Made by a program: the position numbers and the translations under genes
Part shown: piece after piece, positions 26,378 to 34,562 of the stretch
How positions within the stretch are numbered: the stretch's first letter is position 1
Layout of the letters: each line of letters opens with the position of its first letter
The notes under the pieces: generated by a model
Databases searched by the model: none
Told to the model about the DNA's origin: nothing
Seen by the model: the letters and a program-made list of their open reading frames with translations, nothing else
Source of the DNA: Streptomyces sp. Act143
GTDB taxonomy: Bacteria > Actinomycetota > Actinomycetes > Streptomycetales > Streptomycetaceae
Direction of reading: 5' to 3'
Length of the DNA: 64,000 bases
Assembly (NCBI RefSeq): GCF_003143935.1
Contig: NZ_QFRX01000001.1
Location: forward strand, 5,897,816 to 5,961,815

Positions 26378-26407
26378 GCGGTTCCGCACGGGGGGTACTC
26401 GGCGTCC

Positions 26408-27046
26408 GTGACTGCGGAGGACGCCTACACCGCCGCGCCTTTCGTCCCTGACGGGGGCGGCCTCGGCGCGCTGCGGAAGGCCGCCGCCGGCTGCCACGGC
26501 TGCCCCCTCCACCGCGACGCCACCCAGACCGTCTTCGGCGAGGGCGACGCCCACGCGCGCCTGATGCTGGTCGGTGAGCAACCCGGCGATCAGGAGGACC
26601 GGCAGGGCAAACCCTTCGTCGGCCCCGCCGGGAAACTCCTCGACCGGGCCCTTGCCGAGGCCGGTCTCGATTCGGGCGACGCCTACGTCACCAATGCCGT
26701 GAAGCACTTCAAGTTCACGCAGGCCGAGCCGCGCAAGCGGCGTATGCACAAGGCGCCCAGCCTGCGGGAGATGACCGCCTGCGGGCCCTGGCTGGCGGCG
26801 GAGCTGGCCGTCGTGGAGCCGGAGCTGATCGTGATCCTCGGTGCCACCGCCGGGAAGGCGCTGCTCGGGTCGTCGTTCCGGGTCACGCAGGTGCGCGGGA
26901 CCGTGCTGGAGGAGGAGATCCACGGCAGGCCCGAGCGGCTGGTGCCCACCGTGCACCCGTCGTCCGTGCTGAGGTCGGACGACCGGGAGGCCGCGTACCA
27001 GGGCCTCGTCTCCGATCTGAAGGTGGCGGCCCGGGCCCTGGGGTGA
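26408..27046 (+). CDS. udgX: UdgX-type uracil-DNA glycosylase
   Basis: This 212-aa family 4-like UDG has motif A GEQPGDQEDRQGKPFVGPAG (about residue 52), Fe-S-type cysteines (CHGCPL near residue 29 and later), and the C-terminal motif VHPSSVLR. Between them is KRRMHKAPS (about residue 108), the R-loop KRRIH-type insertion that defines UdgX, in which the loop histidine becomes covalently linked to the uracil-derived abasic DNA in M. smegmatis UdgX. The histidine is conserved here. The start is GTG 26408; TACTCG lies upstream. It probably protects or tags uracil-containing DNA. Confidence 0.88.
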   Translation: MTAEDAYTAAPFVPDGGGLGALRKAAAGCHGCPLHRDATQTVFGEGDAHARLMLVGEQPGDQEDRQGKPFVGPAGKLLDRALAEAGLDSGDAYVTNAVKHFKFTQAEPRKRRMHKAPSLREMTACGPWLAAELAVVEPELIVILGATAGKALLGSSFRVTQVRGTVLEEEIHGRPERLVPTVHPSSVLRSDDREAAYQGLVSDLKVAARALG

Positions 27047-27074
27047 CCCGACCCCCTGCCTAGACTCGGGGCTC

Positions 27075-27596
27075 ATGGACCTGACGTACCGCCTCGACCC
27101 CGAGCTCACCCCCGGCCTCCTCGACCAGCTGACCCGCCTGTGGGTGGCCGTGAACAACGCGGGCGGGGCCGTCGGGTTCGTCGGGACGACGACGTACGAG
27201 GAGGTCCGGCCGGGGGTGGACCGTTACGCGGAGTCGGTCGCGGCGGGCCGGCACCGGTTCCTCGCCGGTCTGGATGCGGCGGGACGGCTCCGGGCGACGG
27301 CCTTCTTCGGGTTCAACGAGCATCGCCTCCAGAGGCACTACGCCTGGCTCTACACCGTCATGATCGACCCGGAGCTGCAGGGCGGCGGCCACGGGCGGAC
27401 CCTCCTGGCGGAGGCCGAGCGGCACGCCCGTGCCTTCGGGCTGGAGGCGCTGAAGCTGACCTGCCGGGGCGGGCTCGGGCTGGAGCGGTTCTACGCGTCC
27501 GCCGGGTACAAGGAGGTCGGCCGGGTGCCGGACGGGCTGCGCATGTCCGCGGACGACTACCGCGACGACATCATGATGTGGCTGCCGCTGACCTGA
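27075..27596 (+). CDS. GNAT-family N-acetyltransferase
   Basis: This 173-aa protein has the acetyl-CoA motif A TVMIDPELQGGGHGRTLLAEA (split as VMIDPELQ and GGGHGRTLL, about residue 100) and motif B LGLERFYASAGYKEVGRV. The acceptor substrate cannot be predicted. TAGACT lies 8 nt before the ATG, consistent with a leaderless transcript. It sits between udgX and a small membrane gene on the same strand. Confidence 0.85.
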   Translation: MDLTYRLDPELTPGLLDQLTRLWVAVNNAGGAVGFVGTTTYEEVRPGVDRYAESVAAGRHRFLAGLDAAGRLRATAFFGFNEHRLQRHYAWLYTVMIDPELQGGGHGRTLLAEAERHARAFGLEALKLTCRGGLGLERFYASAGYKEVGRVPDGLRMSADDYRDDIMMWLPLT

Positions 27597-27666
27597 GGCC
27601 TGCTGCCGACCCGAGACCCCCTGCAAGATCGGGGAGCGGGCGTGCTTCACTGGAAGGCACCCTTTG

Positions 27667-27689
27667 GGAACTTTCAGGGGAACTTTCAG
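27667..27689 (+). repeat. Tandem GGAACTTTCAG repeat upstream of small membrane gene
   Basis: The 11-mer GGAACTTTCAG occurs twice with a 12-nt period, 24 nt before the start at 27713. A similar GGGAACTTTCGGG stands before the Lrp gene near 24678. It could be a promoter or operator element; the function is unknown. Confidence 0.45.
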
Positions 27690-27712
27690 CCGGAACGGAA
27701 GAGTGGATTGAG

Positions 27713-28012
27713 ATGCTCCGCTACACACTGATGCGCCTCGGGATCTTCGTGGGCTGCCTCGTGGTCGTCTGGGGCCTCGTCTACTCCGGCGTCGCCCCGC
27801 GCGGCCTCGGTGACTCCAACGGCATGTGGGTCGTCCTGCTCTCCCTGGTGATCTCGGCCCCGATCAGCTTCGTCGTCCTGCGCAAGGAGCGCGACCGCGC
27901 CTCCGTCCAGGTCGCCCAGCGGGTCGACCGCATGAAGTCCAACCTGGAGGCCAACCGCAACCAGGAGGACATCGCCGACGACGCGGCGCGGGCGCAGGGC
28001 CAGGCGTCGTAG
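27713..28012 (+). CDS. DUF4229-type small membrane protein
   Basis: This is a 99-aa protein. Two membrane helices (LGIFVGCLVVVWGLVYSGV and MWVVLLSLVISAPISFVVL) are followed by a basic, helical cytoplasmic tail (RKERDRASVQVAQRVDRMK) rich in charged residues. This matches the actinobacterial DUF4229 layout. ATG 27713 follows GAGTGGATTGAG; the spacing to a GGAA-rich element is short. Function unknown. Confidence 0.75.
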   Translation: MLRYTLMRLGIFVGCLVVVWGLVYSGVAPRGLGDSNGMWVVLLSLVISAPISFVVLRKERDRASVQVAQRVDRMKSNLEANRNQEDIADDAARAQGQAS

Positions 28013-28048
28013 TCCTGTCACCCGGTCCTGTCACGTCGGCGGACGTCT

Positions 28049-28054
28049 TAGTCT
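28049..28054 (+). promoter_or_regulatory. -10-like hexamer of TetR gene
   Basis: TAGTCT ends 7 nt before the ATG at 28062 (leaderless spacing). Confidence 0.4.
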
Positions 28055-28061
28055 TGGCCTC

Positions 28062-28706
28062 ATGGGTGCCGTGAAGACCAAGCGGATGCCGCGCGCGGTC
28101 CGTGAGCAGCAGATGCTGGACGCCGCCGTGCAGACCTTCGGCCGCCGCGGGTACATGGCCGCCTCGATGGACGAGATCGCCGAACTCGCCGGTGTCTCCA
28201 AGCCGTTGGTGTATCTGTACCTGAACTCGAAGGACGACCTGTTCACGGCCTGCATCCGCCGTGAGGCGCAGGCGCTCACCGAGGCCGTGCGCTCCGGTGT
28301 CCGCACCGACCTGCCGGTCGACCGGCAACTCTGGGACGGGCTGCTGGCGTTCTTCACGCACACCGCCGAGAACCCCGACGGCTGGTCCGTGCTGCACCTC
28401 CAGGCCCGTATCCACGGCGAGACGTTCGCCGGTGAGGTCGCGGTGATGCGGGAGGAGATCGTCGCGTTCGTGACGCAGTTGATCGTCGTCGCGGCGCGGG
28501 AGGCGCACCGGGACCCCGATCTGGCCGAGCGGGAGGTCGCCGGGCTCGCGGAGGCGCTGGTGGGGGCCGCCGAGTCGCTGGCCGCGTGGGCCAACGCCAC
28601 GCCGGGTGTCACCGCCCGGCAGGCCGCGGCCACCCTCATGAACTTCGCCTGGGCCGGGCTGGGCGACCTCATGGCGGGCCGCCCCTGGTCACCGCCGCCG
28701 GGATGA
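28062..28706 (+). CDS. TetR-family regulator next to lipid genes
   Basis: This is a 214-aa protein with a well conserved HTH: REQQMLDAAVQTFGRRGYMA and SMDEIAELAGVSKPLVYLYL (about residues 14-58). The ligand domain is helical and ends WAGLGDLMAGRPW. It lies immediately upstream of, and convergent with, the MaoC/FabG4 operon, so it is a good candidate regulator of the fatty-acid genes at 28.8-32.3 kb, where an inverted repeat TTACC/GGTAA marks the divergent promoter. Confidence 0.88.
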   Translation: MGAVKTKRMPRAVREQQMLDAAVQTFGRRGYMAASMDEIAELAGVSKPLVYLYLNSKDDLFTACIRREAQALTEAVRSGVRTDLPVDRQLWDGLLAFFTHTAENPDGWSVLHLQARIHGETFAGEVAVMREEIVAFVTQLIVVAAREAHRDPDLAEREVAGLAEALVGAAESLAAWANATPGVTARQAAATLMNFAWAGLGDLMAGRPWSPPPG

Positions 28707-28782
28707 CACCTGGCATGCCGGCGGCGCCGAGCTGCGCATCACCGAGCTGAGCCTGATCGGCGGGGTCAGCGTCCGCCGCTGA
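28702..28782 (+). pseudogene. 3' remnant resembling the C-terminus of a DUF1707-type protein
   Basis: Read in the frame DDTWHAGG-AELRITEL-SLIGGVSVRR-stop (TGA at 28780), this stretch matches the short C-terminal beta segment typical of DUF1707 or cell-wall-stress membrane proteins (ELRIxxLxLxGGVxVR). There is no start codon or upstream domain; the 5' part is replaced by the TetR gene, which it overlaps by a few nt. Its 3' end overlaps the MaoC gene. The match is short, so confidence is low. Confidence 0.35.
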
Positions 28783-29644
28783 GAGCGCTGTGCACCGTGC
28801 CGGTGAGGTGCAGGCGGTCGCCGTGTCGCAGTTCGAAGCGGTCGCCCCGCGCTGCGTACGTCACCTTCCCCGGCAGCAGCACCGGTGCTCTGAACTCCGC
28901 CCGCACCACGGCTGCTTGCGGTGTGCCGTGTGCGGCCAGGCAGCGGGCGACCGTCCACATGCCGTGGGCGATCGCGCGCGGGAAGCCGAAGAGGCGGGCG
29001 GTCAGCGGATACAGGTGGATGGGATTGCGGTCGCCGGACGCGGCGGCGTACCGGCGGCCGATGTCCCCGGCCAGCCGCCACTCGGCGACGGAGGGAAGGG
29101 CCGGCTCCGGCTGCTCCTTGCGCCCGGTGACGGCTGCGGCGGCTTCGGCGGCCTCGGCGGCTTCAGGTGTGCGGTGCCGTGCCAGGTAGGTGCTGCGCGA
29201 CTCCCACACGACGTCCGGGCCGACCCGCATCTCGGTGATGACCGCCGCCTCCGTGCCGCGCCGGTGCGGGGCCAACCCATCGATGTACACGCCGAGTTCG
29301 TAGGACCCGGTCGCGGGCAGCGGCCGGTGCCGGGTGATGTCGATCGACGTGTGGACCAGGCCGAGGAGCGGCAGCGGGAAGTCCCGGGCGCTCATCAGCC
29401 GCATCGCCGACGGGAATCCGAGGACGTGCGGATACGTCACCGGCAGCGCGTCGTCGCCGGTCGCGAACCCGCAGACCCGCTCGTACGCCGCCAGCCGCGC
29501 CAGGTCGACGCGCAGGGCGGGCAGCACCAGCCGGGTGCGGGGGAAGTCCGCGTCGGGGCGGGGCCGCTTGACGGGGGACAGCAGCGCGCCCCGGGCGAGC
29601 AGCGGCGCCAGGGCGGGCGGGCGGCGCAGGACGACGTCCGTCAT
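28766..29644 (-). CDS. MaoC-like (R)-hydratase/dehydratase
   Basis: This 292-aa double-hotdog protein carries hydratase-2 motif in the second half: AAASGDRNPIHLYPLTARLF followed by GFPRAIAHGMWT (about residues 205-235), including the catalytic Asp and His. Length and neighbours match mycobacterial HtdX (Rv0241c). It acts on (R)-3-hydroxyacyl-CoA/ACP to form the trans-2-enoyl product or the reverse. The ATG shares its A with the TGA of the upstream FabG4-like gene (TGATG), so the two are translated together. Confidence 0.88.
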   Translation of the reverse strand: MTDVVLRRPPALAPLLARGALLSPVKRPRPDADFPRTRLVLPALRVDLARLAAYERVCGFATGDDALPVTYPHVLGFPSAMRLMSARDFPLPLLGLVHTSIDITRHRPLPATGSYELGVYIDGLAPHRRGTEAAVITEMRVGPDVVWESRSTYLARHRTPEAAEAAEAAAAVTGRKEQPEPALPSVAEWRLAGDIGRRYAAASGDRNPIHLYPLTARLFGFPRAIAHGMWTVARCLAAHGTPQAAVVRAEFRAPVLLPGKVTYAARGDRFELRHGDRLHLTGTVHSALSGGR

Positions 29645-30909
29645 CACGCCCCCAGCAGGCTCTGGCCGCAGACCCGTACGACCTGCCCGTTCACCGCGCC
29701 CGAGGCCGGGTGCGCGAGCCATGCCGTCGTCTCGGCCACGTCGACCGGAAGACCGCCCTGCGCGAGGGAGTTCATCCGGCGCCCGGCCTCCCGGATGAGG
29801 AGCGGGACCGCGGCCGTCATCTTCGTCTCGATGAAGCCGGGGGCCACGGCGTTCACCGTCACCCCGTGCTCGGCGAGCGCGCGCGGGGCGAGGGCGCGGA
29901 CCAGACCGACCACTCCCGCCTTGCTCGCACCGTAGTTGGTCTGCCCGGCGTTGCCCGCGAGCCCCGCGATGGAGGCCGTGGCGACGATCCGGCCGCCCTC
30001 CCTGAGCGTCCCCGCCGACAGCAGCGCGTCCGTCGTGCGCAGCACGCTCGCCAGGTTCACCTCCAGCACCGAACTCCACCGCTCGGCAGGCATGTTGACC
30101 AGCCGCCGGTCGCGCGTGATGCCCGCGTTGTGGACGAGGACGTCCAGCCCGTCGGGGAACGCCGCGGCGATCCGTTCGCCCGCGTCGGCGGCCGTGATGT
30201 CGAGGGCGAGGGCAGCACCGCTGAGCCGCTCGGCGAGCTGCCGGGCCTCCGCCTCGGCCTGGGGCACGTCGAGTACGACGACCCGGGCGCCGTCCCTGGC
30301 CAGCGTCTCGGCGACGGCCGCGCCGATACCGCGGGCCGCCCCGGTGACCAGGGCGGTGCGCCCGGCGAGGGGCCGCTCCCCGTCCACGTCGGCCGGTCCC
30401 GCCGCGTCGCCGGTCTCGATCACCTGGCCGCTGACATAGGCGGACTTGGGGGAGAGCAGGAAGCGCAGGGTCGACTCGGCCGCGGCCCGGTCGGTCAGCC
30501 GTACGAGATTGACGGTCCTGCCCCGCCCGATCTCCTTGCCGAGCGAGCGGGTGAAGCCCTCCAGGGCCTGCTGGGCCGCCGCCTGGTGGTGGTCGGCGGG
30601 GTCGAGGGGCGCGCCGAGGACGACGATCCGCCCGCTCGCGGCGACCGAGCGGACGACGGGGTGCAGGGCCGCGTGCACGTCGGCGAGTCCTTCGACGTCC
30701 CGGACGTGGGTGGCGTCGAGGACGACGGCGCAGGGGCGCTCGACGGGGCCGGGGGCCGGTTTGCCCGCGGTCAGGTGGAGGACCTCGCCCTCCAGCACGG
30801 GGTGCCCGGGGGACCAGCGGACGAGTTCCGTCGGTTGTGGCAGCCCCAGTCGGCGGGACAGGAAACGGCCGGGCGCGGTGCCGGTGAAGCGCAGATAACG
30901 GTCGGCCAT
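29644..30909 (-). CDS. fabG: FabG4-like 3-oxoacyl reductase with N-terminal extra domain
   Basis: This is a 421-aa protein. The C-terminal SDR domain (about residues 180-420) has TGAARGIGAAVAE for NAD(P)H, the NAGITRDR segment, and the Ser-Tyr-Lys triad in TASIAGLAGNAGQTNYGASK. The N-terminal 170 residues form a second degenerate Rossmann-like domain (VRSVAASGRIVVLGAPLD), the hallmark of high-molecular-weight FabG such as mycobacterial FabG4 (Rv0242c), which prefers NADH and CoA substrates. It heads an operon with the MaoC gene and is divergent from a thiolase, exactly the htdX-fabG4/fadA2 order. Confidence 0.9.
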   Translation of the reverse strand: MADRYLRFTGTAPGRFLSRRLGLPQPTELVRWSPGHPVLEGEVLHLTAGKPAPGPVERPCAVVLDATHVRDVEGLADVHAALHPVVRSVAASGRIVVLGAPLDPADHHQAAAQQALEGFTRSLGKEIGRGRTVNLVRLTDRAAAESTLRFLLSPKSAYVSGQVIETGDAAGPADVDGERPLAGRTALVTGAARGIGAAVAETLARDGARVVVLDVPQAEAEARQLAERLSGAALALDITAADAGERIAAAFPDGLDVLVHNAGITRDRRLVNMPAERWSSVLEVNLASVLRTTDALLSAGTLREGGRIVATASIAGLAGNAGQTNYGASKAGVVGLVRALAPRALAEHGVTVNAVAPGFIETKMTAAVPLLIREAGRRMNSLAQGGLPVDVAETTAWLAHPASGAVNGQVVRVCGQSLLGA

Positions 30910-30954
30910 GGCCGTCTCCCCACTCGGTGCTCTCTTGCTGACTCTGGAGTAAGG

Positions 30955-30967
30955 TTACCGGAGGTAA
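30955..30967. promoter_or_regulatory. Inverted repeat in the fabG4/thiolase divergent promoter
   Basis: TTACC-GGA-GGTAA (5-3-5) is centred between the FabG4-like start (30909) and the thiolase start (30998). A second GTAAG-type half-site lies on each side. It is a plausible TetR-type operator. Confidence 0.4.
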
Positions 30968-30997
30968 GCTTATGTGACGCAGGAGGAGCAGGTCGAG

Positions 30998-32290
30998 ATG
31001 AGCCGTCTTCAGGCAGCCGCGCCGCGGCGCGTCGCGATCATCGGCGGCAGCCGCATCCCCTTCGCCCGCTCCGACGGCCCCTACGCCACCGCCTCCAACC
31101 AGGAGATGCTGACCACGGCCGTGGACGGCCTGGTGACCCGCTTCGGCCTCGAACAGCCCGGCGCGGTCGGCGAGTTCGTCGCCGGAGCCGTCCTCAAGCA
31201 CGCCCGTGACTTCAACCTGGCCCGCGAGACCGTCCTCGGCTCGGCGCTGGACGCGCGGACCCCCGCGTACGACATCCAGCAGGCCTGCGGCACCGGCCTC
31301 CAGGCCGTCATCGCCGCCGCCAACAAGATCGCCCTCGGCCAGACCGAGTCGGCGATCGCGGGCGGAGCGGACACCGCGAGCGACGCCCCGCTCGGCGTCA
31401 ACGACGACCTGCGGCGCATCCTCCTGGAGGCGCGCAGGGCGAAGTCGGCGGGCGGCCGGCTGAAGGCGCTGGCGAAGATCCGCCCGAAGCATCTGGTCCC
31501 CGACATCCCGCGCAACGCCGAGCCCCGCACCGGCCTGTCGATGGGCGAGCACGCGGCGCTCACCGCACGCGCCTGGGGCGTCTCGCGCGAGGCCCAGGAC
31601 GAGGTGGCGGCGAGCAGCCACCAGCGGCTGGCGGCGGCGTACGAGCGCGGCTTCTTCCAGGACCTGGTGGTCCCGTTCCGGGGTCTGGCCCGGGACCAGA
31701 ACCTGCGACCGGGGTCGACGGTGGAGAAACTGGCCGCGCTGAAGCCGGTGTTCGGCCTCGACGCCCCCGGCCCGACGATGACGGCCGGGAACTCGACGCC
31801 CCTCACCGACGGCGCCGCGGTCGTGCTGCTCGCCTCGGAGGAGTGGGCGGCGGAGCGCGGCCTGGAGCCGCTGGCGTATCTGACGGCGTACGAGACGGCG
31901 GCCGTGGACTTCGTCACCGGCGACCCCGCCGAGGACGGTCTGCTGATGGCCCCGGCGCACGCCGTGCCGCGCCTGCTGGAGCGGGCCGGGCTCGGGATGG
32001 ACGACTTCGACCTGATCGAGGTCCACGAGGCGTTCGCGTCCCAGGTCCTGGCGACGCTGGCGGCCTGGGAGAAGGCGGGGCTGGCCCCCGTGGACCGCGC
32101 CCGCCTGAACGTGGCCGGTTCCTCCCTCGCCACCGGCCACCCCTTCGCGGCGACCGGCGCGCGGATCGTGGCGACGCTGGCCAAGCTGCTGGCGGAGCGC
32201 GCGGAGTCCGGCCAGGGCCCGGGACGCGGGCTGATCTCGGTGTGCGCGGCGGGCGGGCAGGGGGTGACGGCGGTGCTCGAACGGCCCTGA
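30998..32290 (+). CDS. fadA: Acetyl-CoA C-acyltransferase (thiolase, FadA2-like)
   Basis: This 430-aa thiolase has its nucleophilic cysteine in IQQACGTGLQAVI (about residue 92), the HEAFASQ motif (about 345), active-site His in GHPFAATGARIV (about 385), and the second Cys in SVCAAGGQG near the C-terminus. It catalyses thiolytic cleavage or condensation of 3-ketoacyl-CoA. ATG 30998 has AGGAGG 11 nt upstream; GTG 30974 in frame is less likely. Divergent from the FabG4-like/MaoC operon, it completes a three-step acyl-CoA module (ketoreductase, hydratase, thiolase). Confidence 0.92.
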   Translation: MSRLQAAAPRRVAIIGGSRIPFARSDGPYATASNQEMLTTAVDGLVTRFGLEQPGAVGEFVAGAVLKHARDFNLARETVLGSALDARTPAYDIQQACGTGLQAVIAAANKIALGQTESAIAGGADTASDAPLGVNDDLRRILLEARRAKSAGGRLKALAKIRPKHLVPDIPRNAEPRTGLSMGEHAALTARAWGVSREAQDEVAASSHQRLAAAYERGFFQDLVVPFRGLARDQNLRPGSTVEKLAALKPVFGLDAPGPTMTAGNSTPLTDGAAVVLLASEEWAAERGLEPLAYLTAYETAAVDFVTGDPAEDGLLMAPAHAVPRLLERAGLGMDDFDLIEVHEAFASQVLATLAAWEKAGLAPVDRARLNVAGSSLATGHPFAATGARIVATLAKLLAERAESGQGPGRGLISVCAAGGQGVTAVLERP

Positions 32291-32356
32291 TCCCGGCGGC
32301 GGCCGGACAGTGGTTCACACATATCCCGGCGGCGGCCGGACAGTGGTTCACGCATA
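32291..32356 (+). repeat. 33-bp tandem duplication after thiolase stop
   Basis: Two consecutive 33-bp units (32291-32323 and 32324-32356) start TCCCGGCGGCGGCCGGACAG and differ at only one position (an A/G near the end). They begin right after the thiolase stop. The GGCGGCGGCC core could form a hairpin. The remaining sequence to the ligase start at 32578 holds no further gene. Confidence 0.85.
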
Positions 32357-32577
32357 GCTGACAAAGGCTCACTTTGCGCCAGATGTTGCACAGACCCGGC
32401 CCCGGAGCCTCCCTGAACCCTCACAAGCCCGCCACGTGGGCCTCCTAGGATCGCCGGGTCCCCCAGACCTAACTGCCGGTAACCCCCCGAGTCGCACTCG
32501 CCGGTGAACGTCCAGGTACGTCCGCTGCGTACCTGTGCAGCAGAGCGGTATCCAGCTGCGCGCCCCAGGAGCTGCCC

Positions 32578-34497
32578 ATGTCGTCGTCCCTGCCCTACGC
32601 CGCTGCCACCGACTACGACGGCGCGCCCGTGCTCGTGGCACCGGAGATACGTCGGCTGGACGGCGAGGTCCGGGAGGTCTCCGTCCCGCCGGTCGTGCCG
32701 CCGGTGACCCACGGCTCCCTCGCCGACCTGCCGTTCGAGAACGCGGAGGCGGCTCCCCGGGACCGGGTGCTCAGCCGCCGTACAGCGGACGGGGGCTGGT
32801 CGGACGTGACGGCCGCGGACTTCGCGGCCCAGGTGCTGGCACTGGCGAAGGGCCTGATAGCCGAGGGCCTCGTCCCCGGCGACCGGGTCGCCGTCATGGC
32901 CCGCACGATCTACGAGTGGACCCTCCTCGACTTCGCCGCGTGGGCGGCCGGCCTGGTCACCGTCCCCATCTACCCCACCTCCTCCGTCTTCCAGACCCGC
33001 TGGATCCTCCAGGACTCGGGCGCGGTGGCCCTGGTGACGGAGAGTGTCTCCCAAGCCTCCGCGCTCGGACCCGAGTTGAACCGCCTGCCCGATCTGCGCC
33101 ACCTGTGGGTCGTCGAGAAGGGCCACGTGGACCGCCTGGCGGAGCTCGGCAGCCAGGTACCCGACGCCGAAGTCGACGTACGCCGGGGCATGCTGGTCCC
33201 CGACACCCTCGCGACGGTCATCTACACCTCGGGCACCACCGGCCGCCCCAAGGGCTGCGCCATCTCGCACGGCAACTTCCTCTCCGAGGTCGACAACGCG
33301 ATCGAGATCCTCCACCCGGTCTTCAGGTCCAGGTCCGACGAGGAACTCGCCACCCTCCTCTTCCTCCCCATGTCCCATGTCTTCGGCCGCATGGTGGCGG
33401 TGGCGTGCGTCCGCGCCCGGGTCCGGCTGGGCCACGCGCCGAGCCTGAAGTCGGACGACCTGCTCGACGACCTGGCGAGCTTCCGCCCCACCTTCCTCCT
33501 CGCCATCCCCTACATGCTGGAGAAGGTCTTCAACAACGCGCGCGCCAAGGCGGAGAGCGGCGGCCGGGTCTCGGCCTTCGACCGCGCCGCGAACGTGGCG
33601 ATCCGGTACGGCGAGGCGCTGGAGGAGAAGGCGGCGGGCACGGGCAGCGGCCCCGGTACCGCCCTGAAGGCGGCCCGCACCTTCTACGACCCGCTGGTCT
33701 ACCGGCGCATCCGCACCGCCATGGGCGGCCGGGTCCGCCACATCATCTCCGGCGGCTCACCGCTGGGCCGCACCATCGCCGCGTTCTTCGCCGGGGCGGG
33801 CATGGAGATCTACGAGGGCTACGGCCTGACGGAGACGACGGGCGCGGCAACGGTGACGCCCCCGCTCAAACCCCGCCTGGGCACGGTCGGCTGGCCGCTG
33901 CCCGGCATGAAGGTCCGCATAGCGGCGGACGGCGAGATCCTCCTCTCCGGCGGCCCGGTGTTCCGCGGCTACTGGGACCCGAACGCGGGCGGCGTGACAC
34001 CGGCGTCGACGGACGGCTGGTTCGCGACGGGCGACATCGGCAGCCTGGACGACGAGGGGTATCTGACCATCACCGGCCGGAAGAAGGAGCTCCTGATCAC
34101 GGCGGGCGGCAAGACGGTCGCCCCCGCCCCCCTGGAGAACTGGCTGCGCCAGCACCCCCTGATCTCCCAGTGCATGGTCGTGGGCGACCGCCGCCCGTAC
34201 GTCGCCGCCCTCATCACCCTCGACATGGACGGCGTCACCCACTGGCGCCAGATGAACGGCAAGCACCCGGTCCCCGCCGAACTCCTCACCGGCGACGACG
34301 AGTTGCGGGCGATCATGCAGCGGGCGGTCGACGAGGCGAACAAGCTGGTGTCCCGGCCGGAGTCGATCCGCCGCTTCGCGGTCCTGCCGCGGGACTTCAC
34401 GGAGACGGAGGGGCATCTGACGCCGTCGATGAAGCTGCGGCGGGAGACGGTGATGCAGGAGTTCGCGGGGGAGATCGAGGCGCTGTACGAGCGCTGA
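32578..34497 (+). CDS. fadD: Long-chain acyl-CoA ligase (AMP-dependent synthetase)
   Basis: This is a 639-aa adenylating enzyme. The AMP-binding loop YTSGTTGRPKG (about residue 216), the core motif GYGLTETTG (about 415), TGDIG (about 480) and the C-terminal GRKKELLITAGGKTV linker define it; size and sequence fit the FadD15/long-chain class. It activates fatty acids to acyl-CoA via acyl-adenylate, feeding the neighbouring beta-oxidation-like genes. The ATG at 32578 follows CAGGAGCTGCCC. The upstream 287-nt gap contains a tandem duplication. Confidence 0.92.
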   Translation: MSSSLPYAAATDYDGAPVLVAPEIRRLDGEVREVSVPPVVPPVTHGSLADLPFENAEAAPRDRVLSRRTADGGWSDVTAADFAAQVLALAKGLIAEGLVPGDRVAVMARTIYEWTLLDFAAWAAGLVTVPIYPTSSVFQTRWILQDSGAVALVTESVSQASALGPELNRLPDLRHLWVVEKGHVDRLAELGSQVPDAEVDVRRGMLVPDTLATVIYTSGTTGRPKGCAISHGNFLSEVDNAIEILHPVFRSRSDEELATLLFLPMSHVFGRMVAVACVRARVRLGHAPSLKSDDLLDDLASFRPTFLLAIPYMLEKVFNNARAKAESGGRVSAFDRAANVAIRYGEALEEKAAGTGSGPGTALKAARTFYDPLVYRRIRTAMGGRVRHIISGGSPLGRTIAAFFAGAGMEIYEGYGLTETTGAATVTPPLKPRLGTVGWPLPGMKVRIAADGEILLSGGPVFRGYWDPNAGGVTPASTDGWFATGDIGSLDDEGYLTITGRKKELLITAGGKTVAPAPLENWLRQHPLISQCMVVGDRRPYVAALITLDMDGVTHWRQMNGKHPVPAELLTGDDELRAIMQRAVDEANKLVSRPESIRRFAVLPRDFTETEGHLTPSMKLRRETVMQEFAGEIEALYER

Positions 34498-34507
34498 CGC
34501 CGAGCCG

Positions 34508-34527
34508 CGCCGATCGGCGGATCCGCC
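34508..34527. terminator. Two overlapping 12-bp palindromes between fadD and NACHT gene
   Basis: CGCCGATCGGCG (34508-34519) and GGCGGATCCGCC (34516-34527) share four bases, so only one hairpin can form at a time. They lie 11 nt after the ligase stop. They may terminate fadD transcription or act as a dyad operator for the next gene. Confidence 0.45.
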
Positions 34528-34549
34528 CCACCACCCCCTGACGCACCGC

Positions 34550-34555
34550 TACCGT
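34550..34555 (+). promoter_or_regulatory. -10-like hexamer of the NACHT gene
   Basis: TACCGT ends 7 nt before ATG 34563, implying a separate, leaderless transcript. Confidence 0.4.
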
Positions 34556-34562
34556 CCTGTGC

